Shown one piece after another: positions 17,028-25,808 of a stretch of 64,000 bases of DNA. Position 1 is the first letter of the stretch. Each line of letters begins with the position of its first letter. Location of the stretch: positions 8,067,501 to 8,131,500 of the forward strand of contig NZ_CP127173.1 in the NCBI RefSeq assembly GCF_030264295.1, in the 5' to 3' direction. The translations under genes were made by a program, and so were the position numbers. The stretch comes from Amycolatopsis nalaikhensis (GTDB taxonomy: Bacteria > Actinomycetota > Actinomycetes > Mycobacteriales > Pseudonocardiaceae). The notes beneath the pieces are model-generated. The model worked only from the letters and a program-made list of their open reading frames with translations. It did no database searches and was not told the origin of the DNA.

Positions 17028-17921
17028 TCACGAGCCGTCCGCCTTCACGTTGGACAGGCACCACAGGCCGGACTCCTTCTGGGCCGACATCGTGCCGACC
17101 TTGGTCTTGCTGCCGTCGGTGGCCGAGTAGCGCACCGTGGACTTGTCGCCGGTGTCGGTCGGCGTGCCGGTCAGCTTGACCGTCACCTTCGGGATGTCAC
17201 CCGTGGTGCCCTCGAAGACGCTGCGGCAGATGGTGTCGGCGAGCGCCTTCTCGTCGCTGGCGTTGTAGGCGGCGATCGTCGTGTCGAACAGCTCCTGCGA
17301 GCTCGGCTTGCCGGCCGGGGCGGGGCCGCCCGCGGGCTTGGAGCTCTTCGTCGACGGGCTGGTCGGCGAGGTGGTCTTACTCTTCGGCGTCGACGTCTTG
17401 GGCGCGGACGTCGGCGCGGCCGAGCTGCTGCTGGCGGGCGGCGCCGCGGTGGTGCCGTCATCGCCGCTGGTGGCGAGGACGACGGCGGTCACGCCACCGC
17501 CCACGAGCACCACCGCGCCGACCGCGATGCCGACGATGAGGCCGGTTTTCTTCTTCTTGGGCGGGGGCGCGTCGCCGAAGCCGCCGCCCCCGTACGGGTC
17601 GTAACCGCCGAAGCCCTGCTGCGGCTGCTGGCCCCACTGGTCCTGCTGCCCGTACTGCGGGTAGCCCTGCGGGTCCTGCTGGCCGTACTGGGGGTGGCCC
17701 TGCTGGGGCTGAGGGCCCGTCTGCGGGGGGTAACCGCCCTGGCCGGGCTGGTCGTACGGACCGGGCTGCCCGAACTGCTGGGTGCCGCCGTAGCCCGGCT
17801 GGGGCTGGGGGCCGCTCTGGGGGTAGCCGCCCGGCTGGGGCTGGCCGTACGGCCCGGGCTGCTGCCCGTAGCCACCGGGCTGCTGGCCGTAGCCGCCCGG
17901 CTGCTGCGGCGGATAGGTCAT
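17028..17921 (-). CDS. Pro/Gly/Gln-rich single-pass membrane protein with extracytoplasmic domain
   Basis: A 297-residue protein. Residues 1-125 are low-complexity repeats rich in PGGYGQQ, then KKKK and a transmembrane helix (about 126-150, GLIVGIAVGAVVLVGGGV), a serine/threonine/lysine linker (150-205), and an extracytoplasmic domain of about 90 residues with two cysteines (ICRSVF and WCLSNV). The architecture (disordered cytoplasmic tail, one helix, small outer domain) is common in actinobacteria and is repeated by the DUF4333 protein at 44470. The stop-proof repeats explain long shadow frames here. Function unknown; possibly a cell-envelope sensor. Confidence 0.8.
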   Translation of the reverse strand: MTYPPQQPGGYGQQPGGYGQQPGPYGQPQPGGYPQSGPQPQPGYGGTQQFGQPGPYDQPGQGGYPPQTGPQPQQGHPQYGQQDPQGYPQYGQQDQWGQQPQQGFGGYDPYGGGGFGDAPPPKKKKTGLIVGIAVGAVVLVGGGVTAVVLATSGDDGTTAAPPASSSSAAPTSAPKTSTPKSKTTSPTSPSTKSSKPAGGPAPAGKPSSQELFDTTIAAYNASDEKALADTICRSVFEGTTGDIPKVTVKLTGTPTDTGDKSTVRYSATDGSKTKVGTMSAQKESGLWCLSNVKADGS

Positions 17922-18281
17922 GAGTGGTGCCCCCTAGCGTCCTTCGCGTGAGACTCGGCAGACGGTGCCGATGTCGGCCCGATGCTAGCCACCGGGCGTG
18001 TCGCCCGCGCGGTTAGGGCGGAACTCGCCGGAAGTGCCCGAGTCGTCCAGGGTTGGCGCTCTCGGCGGCGGGGTACTTCCGACGTGCTTGCTTCGTCCCG
18101 GCTCGGCCGGCCCCGCGACACACCCGGGTCACGGCACCGAAATGGCCGCTTGCGCTGCGGGAATGTCCGTGCTGGACGGGGCGGGGAAACCGCGACGCGC
18201 CGATCTTGTGATCCGGAAAGGCCTTTTCTTGTCGGTGATCGCCGGTACCGTGGAATGAAAAGCACTCCGAGGAGGTGCCCG
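17922..18281. other. 360-base divergent intergenic region upstream of mpa
   Basis: No convincing gene. Just before mpa there is a candidate -10 TACCGT (18246-18251) and a strong GAGGAGG ribosome-binding site (18269-18275). An A/T-richer stretch around 18215-18235 may hold the -35 region. No repeat or known regulatory motif was recognised. Confidence 0.4.
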
Positions 18282-20084
18282 ATGCATCATGACCTTCCCG
18301 GAGGTCGGCGCGAGGAGGCCGACCCTTCAGCAACATCCGGAGCTGGGACGACGGCGGACGAGCAGGCTCGGCAGATCCGTTTTCTCGAGGAGGAAGTGGC
18401 GCTGCTGCGCCGCAAACTGACCGACTCGCCACGGCAGAACCGAGTTCTCGAACAGCGGCTCGCCGAGGCCTCGGAAAGGGTGAGCCAGCTCACCGAGCGG
18501 AACACCAAACTGGTCGAAACCCTGCGTGAGGCGCGAGGACAGCTCCTCGCTCTCCGTGAGGAGGTCGACCGGCTGGCCCAGCCACCGTCCGGGTACGGCG
18601 TCTTCGTCGAGGCGTACGAGGACAACACGGTGGACGTCTACACCGCCGGGCGCAAGATGCGGGTGTCCGTTTCGCCCGCGGTCGAGCTGTCTTCGCTGCG
18701 GCGCGGCCAGGCGCTGCGGCTCAACGAGGCGCTCACCGTGGTCGAGGCGGGCGGCTTCGAACGCACCGGCGAGGTGTGCGCGTTGCGCGAGGTGCTCGCC
18801 GCCGACGTCGAGGGCGGCAGCCTTCGCGCGCTGGTGGTCGGGCACGCGGACGAGGAGCGGGTGGTCCTGCTCTCCGATCTGCTGGCGGAGCAGCCGCTCA
18901 AGCCGGGCGACTCGCTCCTGGTCGACTCCAAGGCCGGTTACGCGTACGAGCGCGTGCCGAAGGCGGAGGTCGAGGACCTGGTGCTGGAGGAGGTGCCGGA
19001 CGTCCGCTACGAGGACATCGGTGGCCTCACCCGGCAGATCGAGCAGATCCGGGACGCGGTGGAACTGCCGTTCCTGCACGCCGACCTGTACCAGGAGTAC
19101 CAGCTGCGGCCGCCGAAGGGCGTCCTGCTCTACGGCCCGCCGGGCTGCGGCAAGACGCTCATCGCCAAGGCCGTGGCGAACTCGCTGGCCAAGAAGGTGG
19201 CCGAGGCCCGCGGCGACGCGGCGGACGGGAAGTCCTACTTCCTGAACATCAAGGGCCCCGAGCTGCTCAACAAGTTCGTCGGGGAGACCGAGCGGCACAT
19301 CCGCCTGATCTTCCAGCGGGCGCGGGAGAAGGCCTCCGAGGGCACCCCGGTGATCGTGTTCTTCGACGAGATGGACTCGATCTTCCGGACCCGTGGGTCG
19401 GGCGTGTCGTCCGACGTCGAGACCACGATCGTGCCGCAGCTGCTGTCGGAGATCGACGGTGTCGAAGGCCTGGAGAACGTCATCGTCATCGGCGCCTCCA
19501 ACCGCGAGGACATGATCGACCCGGCGATCCTGCGGCCGGGCCGGCTCGACGTCAAGATCAAGATCGAGCGTCCGGACGCCGAAGGCGCGAAGGACATCTT
19601 CTCCAAGTACCTGGCCGAAGGCCTGCCGATCCACGCGGACGACCTCGCCGAGTTCGGCGGCGACGCCAAGGCGACGTTCGACGCGATGATCCAGCACACC
19701 GTCGAGCGGATGTACGAGGAGAGCGACGAGAACCGGTTCCTCGAGGTGACCTACGCCAACGGGGACAAGGAAGTCCTGTACTTCCGCGACTTCAACTCGG
19801 GCGCGATGATCCAGAACATCGTGGACCGGGCGAAGAAGTCGGCGATCAAGTCGGTGCTGGAGACCAAGCAGCCGGGTCTCCGCGTGCAGCACCTGCTCGA
19901 CGCGATCGTCGACGAGTTCGCGGAGAACGAGGACCTGCCCAACACCACCAACCCGGACGACTGGGCCCGGATCTCCGGCAAGAAGGGCGAGCGGATCGTC
20001 TACATCCGCACGCTCGTCACCGGCAAGAACCAGGACTCGGGGCGGGCGATCGACACCGCCACGAACACCGGTCAGTACCTGTAA
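18282..20084 (+). CDS. mpa: Proteasome-associated AAA ATPase (ARC/Mpa)
   Basis: A 600-residue AAA ATPase that recognises pupylated proteins and threads them into the 20S proteasome. An N-terminal coiled coil (about 28-88) binds Pup; two OB folds follow (about 95-235); the AAA module has Walker A GPPGCGKT (285-292), Walker B VIVFFDEMDS and the arginine-finger region RPGRLDVK. The extreme C-terminus is QYL, the proteasome-docking motif of Mpa. The ATG at 18282 has a GGAGG seven bases upstream. Unlike the dop-pup-prcBA cluster it stands alone here, separated by about 5.7 kb of accessory genes. Confidence 0.97.
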   Translation: MHHDLPGGRREEADPSATSGAGTTADEQARQIRFLEEEVALLRRKLTDSPRQNRVLEQRLAEASERVSQLTERNTKLVETLREARGQLLALREEVDRLAQPPSGYGVFVEAYEDNTVDVYTAGRKMRVSVSPAVELSSLRRGQALRLNEALTVVEAGGFERTGEVCALREVLAADVEGGSLRALVVGHADEERVVLLSDLLAEQPLKPGDSLLVDSKAGYAYERVPKAEVEDLVLEEVPDVRYEDIGGLTRQIEQIRDAVELPFLHADLYQEYQLRPPKGVLLYGPPGCGKTLIAKAVANSLAKKVAEARGDAADGKSYFLNIKGPELLNKFVGETERHIRLIFQRAREKASEGTPVIVFFDEMDSIFRTRGSGVSSDVETTIVPQLLSEIDGVEGLENVIVIGASNREDMIDPAILRPGRLDVKIKIERPDAEGAKDIFSKYLAEGLPIHADDLAEFGGDAKATFDAMIQHTVERMYEESDENRFLEVTYANGDKEVLYFRDFNSGAMIQNIVDRAKKSAIKSVLETKQPGLRVQHLLDAIVDEFAENEDLPNTTNPDDWARISGKKGERIVYIRTLVTGKNQDSGRAIDTATNTGQYL

Positions 20085-20095
20085 GTCCGAACCTC

Positions 20096-20127
20096 GATGG
20101 GGCGGTTGCTTCGGCAGCCGCCCCATC
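20096..20127 (+). terminator. Terminator hairpin after mpa
   Basis: GATGGGGCGGTTGC pairs with GCAGCCGCCCCATC (one G-T pair) around a TTCG tetraloop, 12 bases after the mpa stop. It also serves the convergent transporter gene. Confidence 0.8.
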
Positions 20128-20134
20128 GGCGTGT

Positions 20135-21061
20135 CTAGCGGCCGACCAGTTCGGCTTCCCGCCGGGTTGCGCGGCGGGCGCGCAACTTTCCGTGGGCGGC
20201 GAGGATGCCGAGCACCACGAGCAAGGCCCCCGCGGGCTGGTTCCAGCTCACCGGTTCGCCGAGCACGAGCACGCCCAGCAGCACCCCGACGACCGGTGTG
20301 AGGTAGGTCACCGCCGAGGCGTTGGCCGCGCCCCAGGCCGCGATGATGCGGACGTTCCAGACGTACGCGAGGCCGGTCCCCAGCACCCCGAGCGCGAGCA
20401 TGCTCGCCACCACCGCGAAGTCCAGCTGCACCGGCGTGGCCGCGATGGCGGGGGCGAGCGCGCCCAGGATGACCGTCGCCGACGCGGTTTGCCCGAACGC
20501 GACGACCACCGGGTCCGTCCCACGGGGTGAGACGAACCGGCGCATGTAGACGAAACACGCGCCGTAGCACGTGGTGGCGCCGAGACACGCGAGCTGCGCG
20601 GTCAGCTGGTGCGAGACGTCGACGCCGTGCCACACCCCGACGATCGTGAGCACGCCGAGGAATCCGAGCAGCAACCCCAGCACCCGGGGTGGCGTGAACC
20701 GCTCTTCGGGCAGGGCTGCGGCCGCCAGCAGCATCGTGATGAGCGGCGTGGTCGCGTTGAAGATGCTCGCCAAACCGGACGAAATGTACTGTTCCGCCCA
20801 CGAGAACAGCAGGAACGGCACCACGCACAGCAGGATCGAGACGACCGCGAGATGGCCCCAGAGCACGGGATCGCGGGGGAGTGGCCGCCGCCGCACCACG
20901 AGCACCGCGGCCAAGGCGAACGCGCCCAGCGCGACGCGTGCCAAGGCGACCTGGGCGGGGGAGAGCCCGCCCAGGCCCACCTTGATGAACAGGAAACTCG
21001 CACCCCAGACGATCGCCAGCAGCGCGAACCGCACCGTGACCCCGAAACCCGCCAGTCGCAT
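20135..21061 (-). CDS. EamA/DMT-family transporter
   Basis: A 308-residue integral membrane protein with ten predicted helices in two EamA repeats (residues about 8-140 and 150-285). Typical elements are the first-helix segment ALLAIVWGASFLFIKVGL and the second-repeat VTYLTPVVGVLLGVLVLGEPV. Members export amino acids, nucleosides or other metabolites; this one cannot be assigned. The start could be the ATG at 21061 or a TTG at 21073 (four codons more). It is convergent with mpa and divergent from the DUF3626 gene. Confidence 0.88.
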   Translation of the reverse strand: MRLAGFGVTVRFALLAIVWGASFLFIKVGLGGLSPAQVALARVALGAFALAAVLVVRRRPLPRDPVLWGHLAVVSILLCVVPFLLFSWAEQYISSGLASIFNATTPLITMLLAAAALPEERFTPPRVLGLLLGFLGVLTIVGVWHGVDVSHQLTAQLACLGATTCYGACFVYMRRFVSPRGTDPVVVAFGQTASATVILGALAPAIAATPVQLDFAVVASMLALGVLGTGLAYVWNVRIIAAWGAANASAVTYLTPVVGVLLGVLVLGEPVSWNQPAGALLVVLGILAAHGKLRARRATRREAELVGR

Positions 21062-21120
21062 GGGCGCAGTCAAGCCGGGCGGCCGCGCGCGAAGCCAGCG
21101 GTTTTCGGACGCTGTCCTGC

Positions 21121-21150
21121 GTATAACGGCCTATACGGTGGGGCTAGAAT
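21121..21150 (+). promoter_or_regulatory. GTATAACGNCCTATAC motif (copy 1) with leaderless -10 box
   Basis: GTATAACGGCCTATAC (21121-21136) is a dyad with GTATA/TATAC half-sites. TAGAAT (21145-21150) is seven bases before the ATG at 21158. The motif sits where a repressor or activator could contact RNA polymerase. See the other copies at 23296, 41394 and 52771. Confidence 0.6.
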
Positions 21151-21157
21151 GGAACCC

Positions 21158-21997
21158 ATGGGCTGGGGGAGCGGAGAAACACGCTGGCAGGACGCCGTCA
21201 GGTACGTCGCGAGCCGGGTTTCCGGACCGCCGCTGCCTGAAGACCTGTGTGTCACACTGCACTTCCACCCGGACCGTCTCGTGGGCGGCGTGCCACTGCT
21301 GCGCCACCTCGTCACCGACGGCGTCTACCGCTCGCAGTTCGAGACGGGCACCAGCAACGGCGGCCTGACCGCGCACGACGGCGGTGACCGCTGGCGGTGG
21401 GAGAGCCGCATGTTCGGTGGGGTCTACGACCGGCTGCCGCCGTCCGAGCGGCCGAAGTACGGCTCGCTGAACTACCGGCGCCGTCCGGCGGGCGGGTCGG
21501 TCCGGTTCGGCTCGTGCCACTTCCGGCTCAAGCGGGAGGTCTTGCGGCGCACGACGTTCTGCTACCCGGACAGCTGCACCGAGCCCGTCGACTTCGGTAC
21601 CCCGGCGCACATGCCGTTGCTGCCGCTCGCCGAGGCGGGTGACCTGGACGAGCTGGACGACCACATCGAGGCCCACGTCCACGGTCCGCTCCCGCTGGCG
21701 GGCAACGTCGAGGCGCTCGTGCTGGACCCGGCGTACCGGGGGACCGACATCGAGGCGGTGGCCAGGGAGTTCTCGTTCCCGGTGTACTGGCACCACGGGT
21801 TCCGGCTGCCGGTGGCGGTGCTGGCCGAGCACGCGGACTTCCGCGGCGAAGAGGTCGTGCGGGCCGGGAGGGACATCGCCGAAGACGGCTGGCTCGACGC
21901 CCGCGTCATCGGCGACGCCGTCCGCGCCGGCACGCACGACCCCCAGGTGCTCAAGCGCCTCTGGCACTGCACCGCGCGGTTCGGGTTACGCGGGTAG
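21158..21997 (+). CDS. DUF3626 family protein
   Basis: A 279-residue protein of the DUF3626 family, recognised by LHFHPDRLVGG, the DGVYRSQFETGTSNGGLTA block (19 residues), the MFGGVYD segment and FGSCHFRL. Conserved His, Asp, Arg and Thr residues suggest an enzyme, perhaps a nucleotide- or phosphate-binding one, but no activity is known to me. The ATG at 21158 is chosen because TAGAAT lies seven bases upstream; an in-frame ATG at 21149 would lie inside that box. It is convergent with the F420-type oxidoreductase, whose end overlaps it by 12 bases. Confidence 0.85.
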   Translation: MGWGSGETRWQDAVRYVASRVSGPPLPEDLCVTLHFHPDRLVGGVPLLRHLVTDGVYRSQFETGTSNGGLTAHDGGDRWRWESRMFGGVYDRLPPSERPKYGSLNYRRRPAGGSVRFGSCHFRLKREVLRRTTFCYPDSCTEPVDFGTPAHMPLLPLAEAGDLDELDDHIEAHVHGPLPLAGNVEALVLDPAYRGTDIEAVAREFSFPVYWHHGFRLPVAVLAEHADFRGEEVVRAGRDIAEDGWLDARVIGDAVRAGTHDPQVLKRLWHCTARFGLRG

Positions 21998-22840
21998 CAG
22001 CGCGTCGGCCAGCCGTCGCCAGTGCGGCATGGCCGACGTACCCGGCTCGACCCCGATGACCTGGACGCCCACGTGGTCCGCGCCCGCGTCGACGTGCGCC
22101 GCGAGCTTGCCCGTGATCGTGTCGAGGTCGCCCCAGAACACCAGGTCGTCGATGAGCCGGTCGCTGCCGCGGCCGCCGTCGATGTCCGCCTCCGTGTAGC
22201 CGAGCCGCAGGTACTTCGCGACGTTGTACTTCGACGTGAGGTACCGGTGCAGGTGTGCGCGGGCGATCTCGCGGGCCTTCGTCGCGTCCGTCTCGAACAG
22301 CACCGCGTGCTCGACGCCGAGGAACGGCCCGTCGCCGAGGATCTCGCGCGCCTGCGCCGTGTGCTCCGGTGTCACGTGGTACGTGTGCGCGCCCGCCGAC
22401 CGGTCGCGGGCCAGCTCCAGCATCTTCGGGCCGTAAGCCGCCAGCAGGCGCGGGATCGGGGCGCCGTCCAGCGCGTCGAGGTAGTCGTTCATCGCCTGGA
22501 GCGGCTTCGCGCCGGGCTTCCCGCCGCCGAACCCGAGGCCCAGCACGTGACGGCCGGGGTAGGCGTCCGCCAGCAGCAGGGCCGCGGCGCGCGTCCACCG
22601 GGCTTCGCGGGCCCAGATCTGCGCGATGCCGTTGAGGACCGTGATCCGTTCCGTCGCCGACAGCAGGAACCCGGCGTGGGTCAAGGCTTCCCGCTTCTCG
22701 GTTTCCGGGATCCAGAGCGCGGGCCAGCCCCGTTCGTCCAGCTCCTGCGCCGAATCGCGGATCAGGCTCGCGGGCTGGTCCTCGAAGTCGAACGTCCAGA
22801 TCCCGTAGCGGCCCAGCCGCGTCTTGTCGATCGTATCCAT
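21986..22840 (-). CDS. LLM-class F420-dependent oxidoreductase (TIGR03620-like)
   Basis: A 284-residue luciferase-like TIM barrel protein. It starts MDTIDKTRLGRYGIWTFDF and carries the family segments ERITVLNGIAQIWAREA and GRHVLGLGFGGG. The group uses deazaflavin F420 in actinobacteria; the substrate is unknown. The likely regulator, an ArsR protein, is encoded just upstream in the same direction, and a dyad overlaps the start codon (22840-22862). Its 3' end overlaps the DUF3626 gene on the other strand by 12 bases. Confidence 0.87.
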   Translation of the reverse strand: MDTIDKTRLGRYGIWTFDFEDQPASLIRDSAQELDERGWPALWIPETEKREALTHAGFLLSATERITVLNGIAQIWAREARWTRAAALLLADAYPGRHVLGLGFGGGKPGAKPLQAMNDYLDALDGAPIPRLLAAYGPKMLELARDRSAGAHTYHVTPEHTAQAREILGDGPFLGVEHAVLFETDATKAREIARAHLHRYLTSKYNVAKYLRLGYTEADIDGGRGSDRLIDDLVFWGDLDTITGKLAAHVDAGADHVGVQVIGVEPGTSAMPHWRRLADALLPA

Positions 22841-22862
22841 AAATCGAAGTATCGCAGATTTA
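22840..22862. promoter_or_regulatory. Candidate ArsR operator
   Basis: TAAATC (22840-22845) and GATTTA (22857-22862) form an inverted repeat with an 11-base spacer in an A/T-rich island between the ArsR gene and the oxidoreductase start. The size fits an ArsR/SmtB dimer. No -10 box was confirmed. Confidence 0.45.
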
Positions 22863-22904
22863 CGATATGAACGACAAGCAGGGGTGACGAAGCGGGGAGG
22901 GGAG

Positions 22905-23243
22905 CTAGAGGGTCCGGCCGAGGACGGCGACGAACTCGGCGATCCGGGCTTCGTCCCGCTTGTAGTGCGTCCACTTGCCGACGCGCGTCGCGCGGACAAG
23001 GCCGGCGCGCTGCAACTCGGCCATGTACGCCGAGACGGTCGACTGCGCGAGCCCCGTCTTCTCTTGGATGTGCGTCACGCACACGCCGACCTCGACCGGA
23101 TCGGCGATCGCCCGTTCGACCGGGAAGTGCCGCACCGGGTCGCGCAGCCACCGCAGCACCTGCAGCCGCACCGGGTTCGCGAGCGCCTTGAACACGTCGA
23201 GCAGCGGCTCGACGTCGGGTTCGGGTTCGGTGTGCGTCGTCAT
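22905..23243 (-). CDS. ArsR-family transcriptional regulator
   Basis: A 112-residue winged helix-turn-helix protein: LDVFKALANPVRLQVLRWL, then the recognition helix HIQEKTGLAQSTVSAYMAELQRAG and the wing RATRVGKWTHYKRDE. No cysteine metal site (ELCVCDL type) is present; the only cysteine is in VGVCVTH. So it probably senses something other than thiophilic metals, or redox state. The ATG at 23243 is used; MLISKP at 23261 is an in-frame alternative. Located directly upstream of and co-oriented with the F420-type oxidoreductase, which it probably represses. Confidence 0.88.
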   Translation of the reverse strand: MTTHTEPEPDVEPLLDVFKALANPVRLQVLRWLRDPVRHFPVERAIADPVEVGVCVTHIQEKTGLAQSTVSAYMAELQRAGLVRATRVGKWTHYKRDEARIAEFVAVLGRTL

Positions 23244-23295
23244 GGGCTTCGAGATCAGCATAACCGGCCCCGGCGTGTGCTCCCCGGACCTTCGC

Positions 23296-23312
23296 GTATA
23301 ACGACCTATACT
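23296..23312 (+). promoter_or_regulatory. GTATAACGNCCTATAC motif (copy 2) overlapping a leaderless -10 box
   Basis: GTATAACGACCTATAC (23296-23311) overlaps TATACT (23307-23312), which is seven bases from the GTG at 23320. A protein bound here would block or reshape this promoter directly. Confidence 0.6.
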
Positions 23313-23319
23313 CACCGGC

Positions 23320-23655
23320 GTGACCGAAGATTCCCGGCCCCGCGCGCCCATCACCGAAGCCGACGTCCTGGCCTGGCTGGAGACGACGGCCGCCGCCGTC
23401 GAGGCGGGGGAGGTGGCGCCCCAGGAACTGATCGACCTGCTCGGCGAGCTGCGCCGCGCGTCCGCGGCCTGCGCCGACGCGTCGGACTGGCTGCTGCTCG
23501 CCGCGCGCGAGAGCGGGGCCAGCCTCCGCCAGATCGCGCCCGTCTTCGGCAAGGGTTACGTCCGCGCGCCCGCCGCGCGCCTGGAGAAGCTGCACCGCCA
23601 GGCGCAGACGTCGGGCCAGTGGCTGGCCATCCTCCGGCACAAGCAGACGGCGTGA
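23320..23655 (+). CDS. Small helix-turn-helix protein
   Basis: A 111-residue all-helical protein. Residues about 65-105 (LLLAARESGASLRQIAPVFG) resemble a resolvase/sigma-4-like helix-turn-helix; the N-terminal half (DVLAWLETTAAAVEAGEVAP) is acidic and probably a dimer helix. No signal peptide. The stop overlaps the GTG of the aldo/keto reductase (GTGA), so the two are translationally coupled. Its promoter carries copy 2 of the 16-base dyad, so autoregulation is possible but not shown. I do not recognise a named family. Confidence 0.7.
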   Translation: MTEDSRPRAPITEADVLAWLETTAAAVEAGEVAPQELIDLLGELRRASAACADASDWLLLAARESGASLRQIAPVFGKGYVRAPAARLEKLHRQAQTSGQWLAILRHKQTA

Positions 23656-24593
23656 AGGCGCCCGTGGAGCGCGTCGCGCTCGGCCTGGCGGCGCTGGGCC
23701 GTCCCGCCTACATCAACCTCGGCCGCGACGACGCGCTCCCCGCGGTGCGGGACGTCGAGTCGATGCGCGCGGCGACGTTCGAGGTCCTCGACGACGCCTA
23801 CGCCGCGGGCGTCCGGCACGTGGACGTCGCTCGCTCTTACGGGCGCTCGGAGGAGTTCCTCGCCGGTTGGCTCGCCGAACGCGGCCACGCCGACGTCGAG
23901 GTGTCCAGCAAGTGGGGCTACGCCTACGTCGGGGACTGGCGCATGGACGCCGAAGTCCACGAGGTGAAGGAGCACTCGGCGGCGCGGTTCGCCGCGCAGT
24001 GGGCGGAAACCCTGGCGCTGCTGGGGGACCGGGTCTCGCTCTACCAGGTGCATTCGCTCACTGTGGACAGTCCACTGTTCACCGACGAGCCGCTCCTCGA
24101 AGCGCTGGCGGAGCTGGCCGCGAACGGGGTCGCGGTCGGGTTCTCGACGTCCGGGCCGCGGCAGGCGGACGCGATCGAGCGGGCGTTCGCGCTGGAAGTG
24201 GCCGGGCGGCCGGTGTTCTCCGCGGTGCAGTCGACGTGGAACGTCCTGGAACCGTCGGTGGGCCGGGCGCTCGAAGCGGCGCACGCGGCCGGGAAACGGG
24301 TGCTGGTCAAGGAAACCCTCGCCAACGGCAGGCTCGTGGTCGAAGCGCCGCGGGCCGTCCTCGACGTCGCGGCCGCGCACGGGACCGGCGCCGACGCGGT
24401 CGCGGTGGCCGCTGTGCTGGCGCGCGACTGGGTGGACCGCGCCGTCATCGGCCCGGCGAGCCCGGCCCAGCTGGCGGCGAACCTGCGGGCCACCACGCTT
24501 TCCTTGAGCACAGAGGAGGAGGCCGCGCTGGCGGGTCTCGCGGAGAATCCCGAGGAGTACTGGCGACACCGGTCCTCCCTCCAGTGGCGGTGA
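23652..24593 (+). CDS. Aldo/keto reductase
   Basis: A 313-residue TIM-barrel NADPH oxidoreductase. The catalytic tetrad is visible: Asp and Tyr in VDVARSYGRSEEFL, Lys in VSSKWGY and His in LYQVHSL. The C-terminal region (RDWVDRAVIGPASPAQLAANL) is the cofactor-phosphate site. The substrate is unknown. The GTG start overlaps the stop of the small HTH gene by GTGA, so the two form an operon. Confidence 0.9.
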   Translation: MKAPVERVALGLAALGRPAYINLGRDDALPAVRDVESMRAATFEVLDDAYAAGVRHVDVARSYGRSEEFLAGWLAERGHADVEVSSKWGYAYVGDWRMDAEVHEVKEHSAARFAAQWAETLALLGDRVSLYQVHSLTVDSPLFTDEPLLEALAELAANGVAVGFSTSGPRQADAIERAFALEVAGRPVFSAVQSTWNVLEPSVGRALEAAHAAGKRVLVKETLANGRLVVEAPRAVLDVAAAHGTGADAVAVAAVLARDWVDRAVIGPASPAQLAANLRATTLSLSTEEEAALAGLAENPEEYWRHRSSLQWR

Positions 24594-24645
24594 GCCGCTG
24601 CACTACCCTTCGCAGGCACCAACGGACGACAGGAGGCCGGAGCGA

Positions 24646-25257
24646 GTGCGTCATCGTCAGGTGGTCGCCTTGGCCGCGGTCGCGTTGGCGGGCCTGACGG
24701 CCTGCGACGGGCCGGATCCGAACAACCTGGAGACGTACTACGACGATCCGGCGCCCACGTCGGCGCCGGTCGAGGCCGCTCCGGTGAGCCCGGCGAGGGC
24801 CGCTCCGGTCACGCCGGCCGTCGCCGCTCCCGACCCCGGTCTGCTCGCGGAACGAGCGCTGCTATCCGACGCGGACGTCGCCGAAGAAGGTGTGCAGCCG
24901 GGTTCCGGCGAAGCTTCGGGTTGCCTGACCGCCGGGGTGTCGACGAGCAGCCGCACCGCGACCTGGCGCTACCCGAGTGGGTCCGTGCTGCGCCACCGCG
25001 TCGCGGCCTACCCCGAGCGGGTCGCCGTCGACGCCGTGGCGAACGCGGAGTGCGCGGGCAAGACGGTGACCGTGCCGCCGCAGTCCGGCGTGGACCTGCA
25101 ACGCGCCTGGTGCGAAGGCAAGACCTGCACCGTGCTGCTGGCCAAGGGGAACCTCGTGTCGGGCTTGACCGTCTCGGCGAGCACGGAGACGCGCGCGATG
25201 GACGCGGCCAAGCGGCTCCTGCCCGCGATGACGGCGAAGCTGACCGCTCAGCCGTAG
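24646..25257 (+). CDS. Putative lipoprotein of unknown function
   Basis: A 203-residue exported protein with a lipoprotein signal: basic start, hydrophobic segment and lipobox LTAC with Cys20. An alanine/proline-rich linker (30-60) precedes a domain (about 65-200) with four cysteines (SGCLT, AECAG, AWCEG, TCTV), probably two disulphides outside the membrane. The GTG start has AGGAGG (24632 region) upstream, and TACCCT (24605 region) may be its -10 box. It overlaps the end of the convergent NUDIX gene by 10 bases. No family was recognised. Confidence 0.75.
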   Translation: MRHRQVVALAAVALAGLTACDGPDPNNLETYYDDPAPTSAPVEAAPVSPARAAPVTPAVAAPDPGLLAERALLSDADVAEEGVQPGSGEASGCLTAGVSTSSRTATWRYPSGSVLRHRVAAYPERVAVDAVANAECAGKTVTVPPQSGVDLQRAWCEGKTCTVLLAKGNLVSGLTVSASTETRAMDAAKRLLPAMTAKLTAQP

Positions 25258-25766
25258 CGGCGGAACCACTCCTGGACGCCTTCGCGGCCGTCAGGGATGA
25301 ACGGCAGCTCCGGGGCCGGGTCGTCGATCCACGCGCGGAGTTCTTCCAGCGGGATCCAGCGGCCTTCGACGATCTCCTCGGCCTGGTGGTGGATCGGGCC
25401 GTCCCAGCGGACCTCGAAGGCGAAGTTGTGGCAGCGGTTGCGGCCGTCGTCGTAGACCTTGGTGAACAGCGGCACGGGTTCCACCCCGTGGACGCCGAGC
25501 TCTTCGGCGAGCTCGCGGCGGGCGCACTCGGCCGGGGTTTCGCCGGCGGCGACCACGCCGCCGGCCCAGCAGTCCCACGTCGAGGGGAACACGTCCTTCA
25601 CGGCGGTGCGGAGGTGCACGTAAACGGCTCGGCCGTCACCCGAACGGACCAGTACGACGCCGGCGGCGTGCCACAGGGCCTCGGCGCGGACCCTGGCGCG
25701 GGTGGCCGTGCCGACGACCGAGCCCGCCTGGTCATAGAGGGCAACGAGTTCGTCACTGCCTGGCAT
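25248..25766 (-). CDS. NUDIX hydrolase
   Basis: A 172-residue protein with a complete Nudix box: GGVVAAGETPAECARRELAE followed by ELG, including the REUXEE glutamates that bind magnesium. It probably hydrolyses a nucleoside-diphosphate derivative; the N-terminal part (ELVALYDQAGSVVGTATRARV and ALWHAAGVVLV) resembles the isopentenyl-diphosphate isomerase/MutT group annotated YfcD-like. The ATG at 25766 lies 43 bases from the divergent dop start. Confidence 0.9.
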   Translation of the reverse strand: MPGSDELVALYDQAGSVVGTATRARVRAEALWHAAGVVLVRSGDGRAVYVHLRTAVKDVFPSTWDCWAGGVVAAGETPAECARRELAEELGVHGVEPVPLFTKVYDDGRNRCHNFAFEVRWDGPIHHQAEEIVEGRWIPLEELRAWIDDPAPELPFIPDGREGVQEWFRRYG

Positions 25767-25795
25767 GGGTGCATCGTTCCACTAGGGCGACCCCG

Positions 25796-25801
25796 TAGGG
25801 T
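25796..25801 (+). promoter_or_regulatory. TAGGGT -10 box of dop
   Basis: TAGGGT is seven bases before the dop ATG at 25809, with no ribosome-binding site: probable leaderless transcript. Confidence 0.5.
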
Positions 25802-25808
25802 GGTGGAC

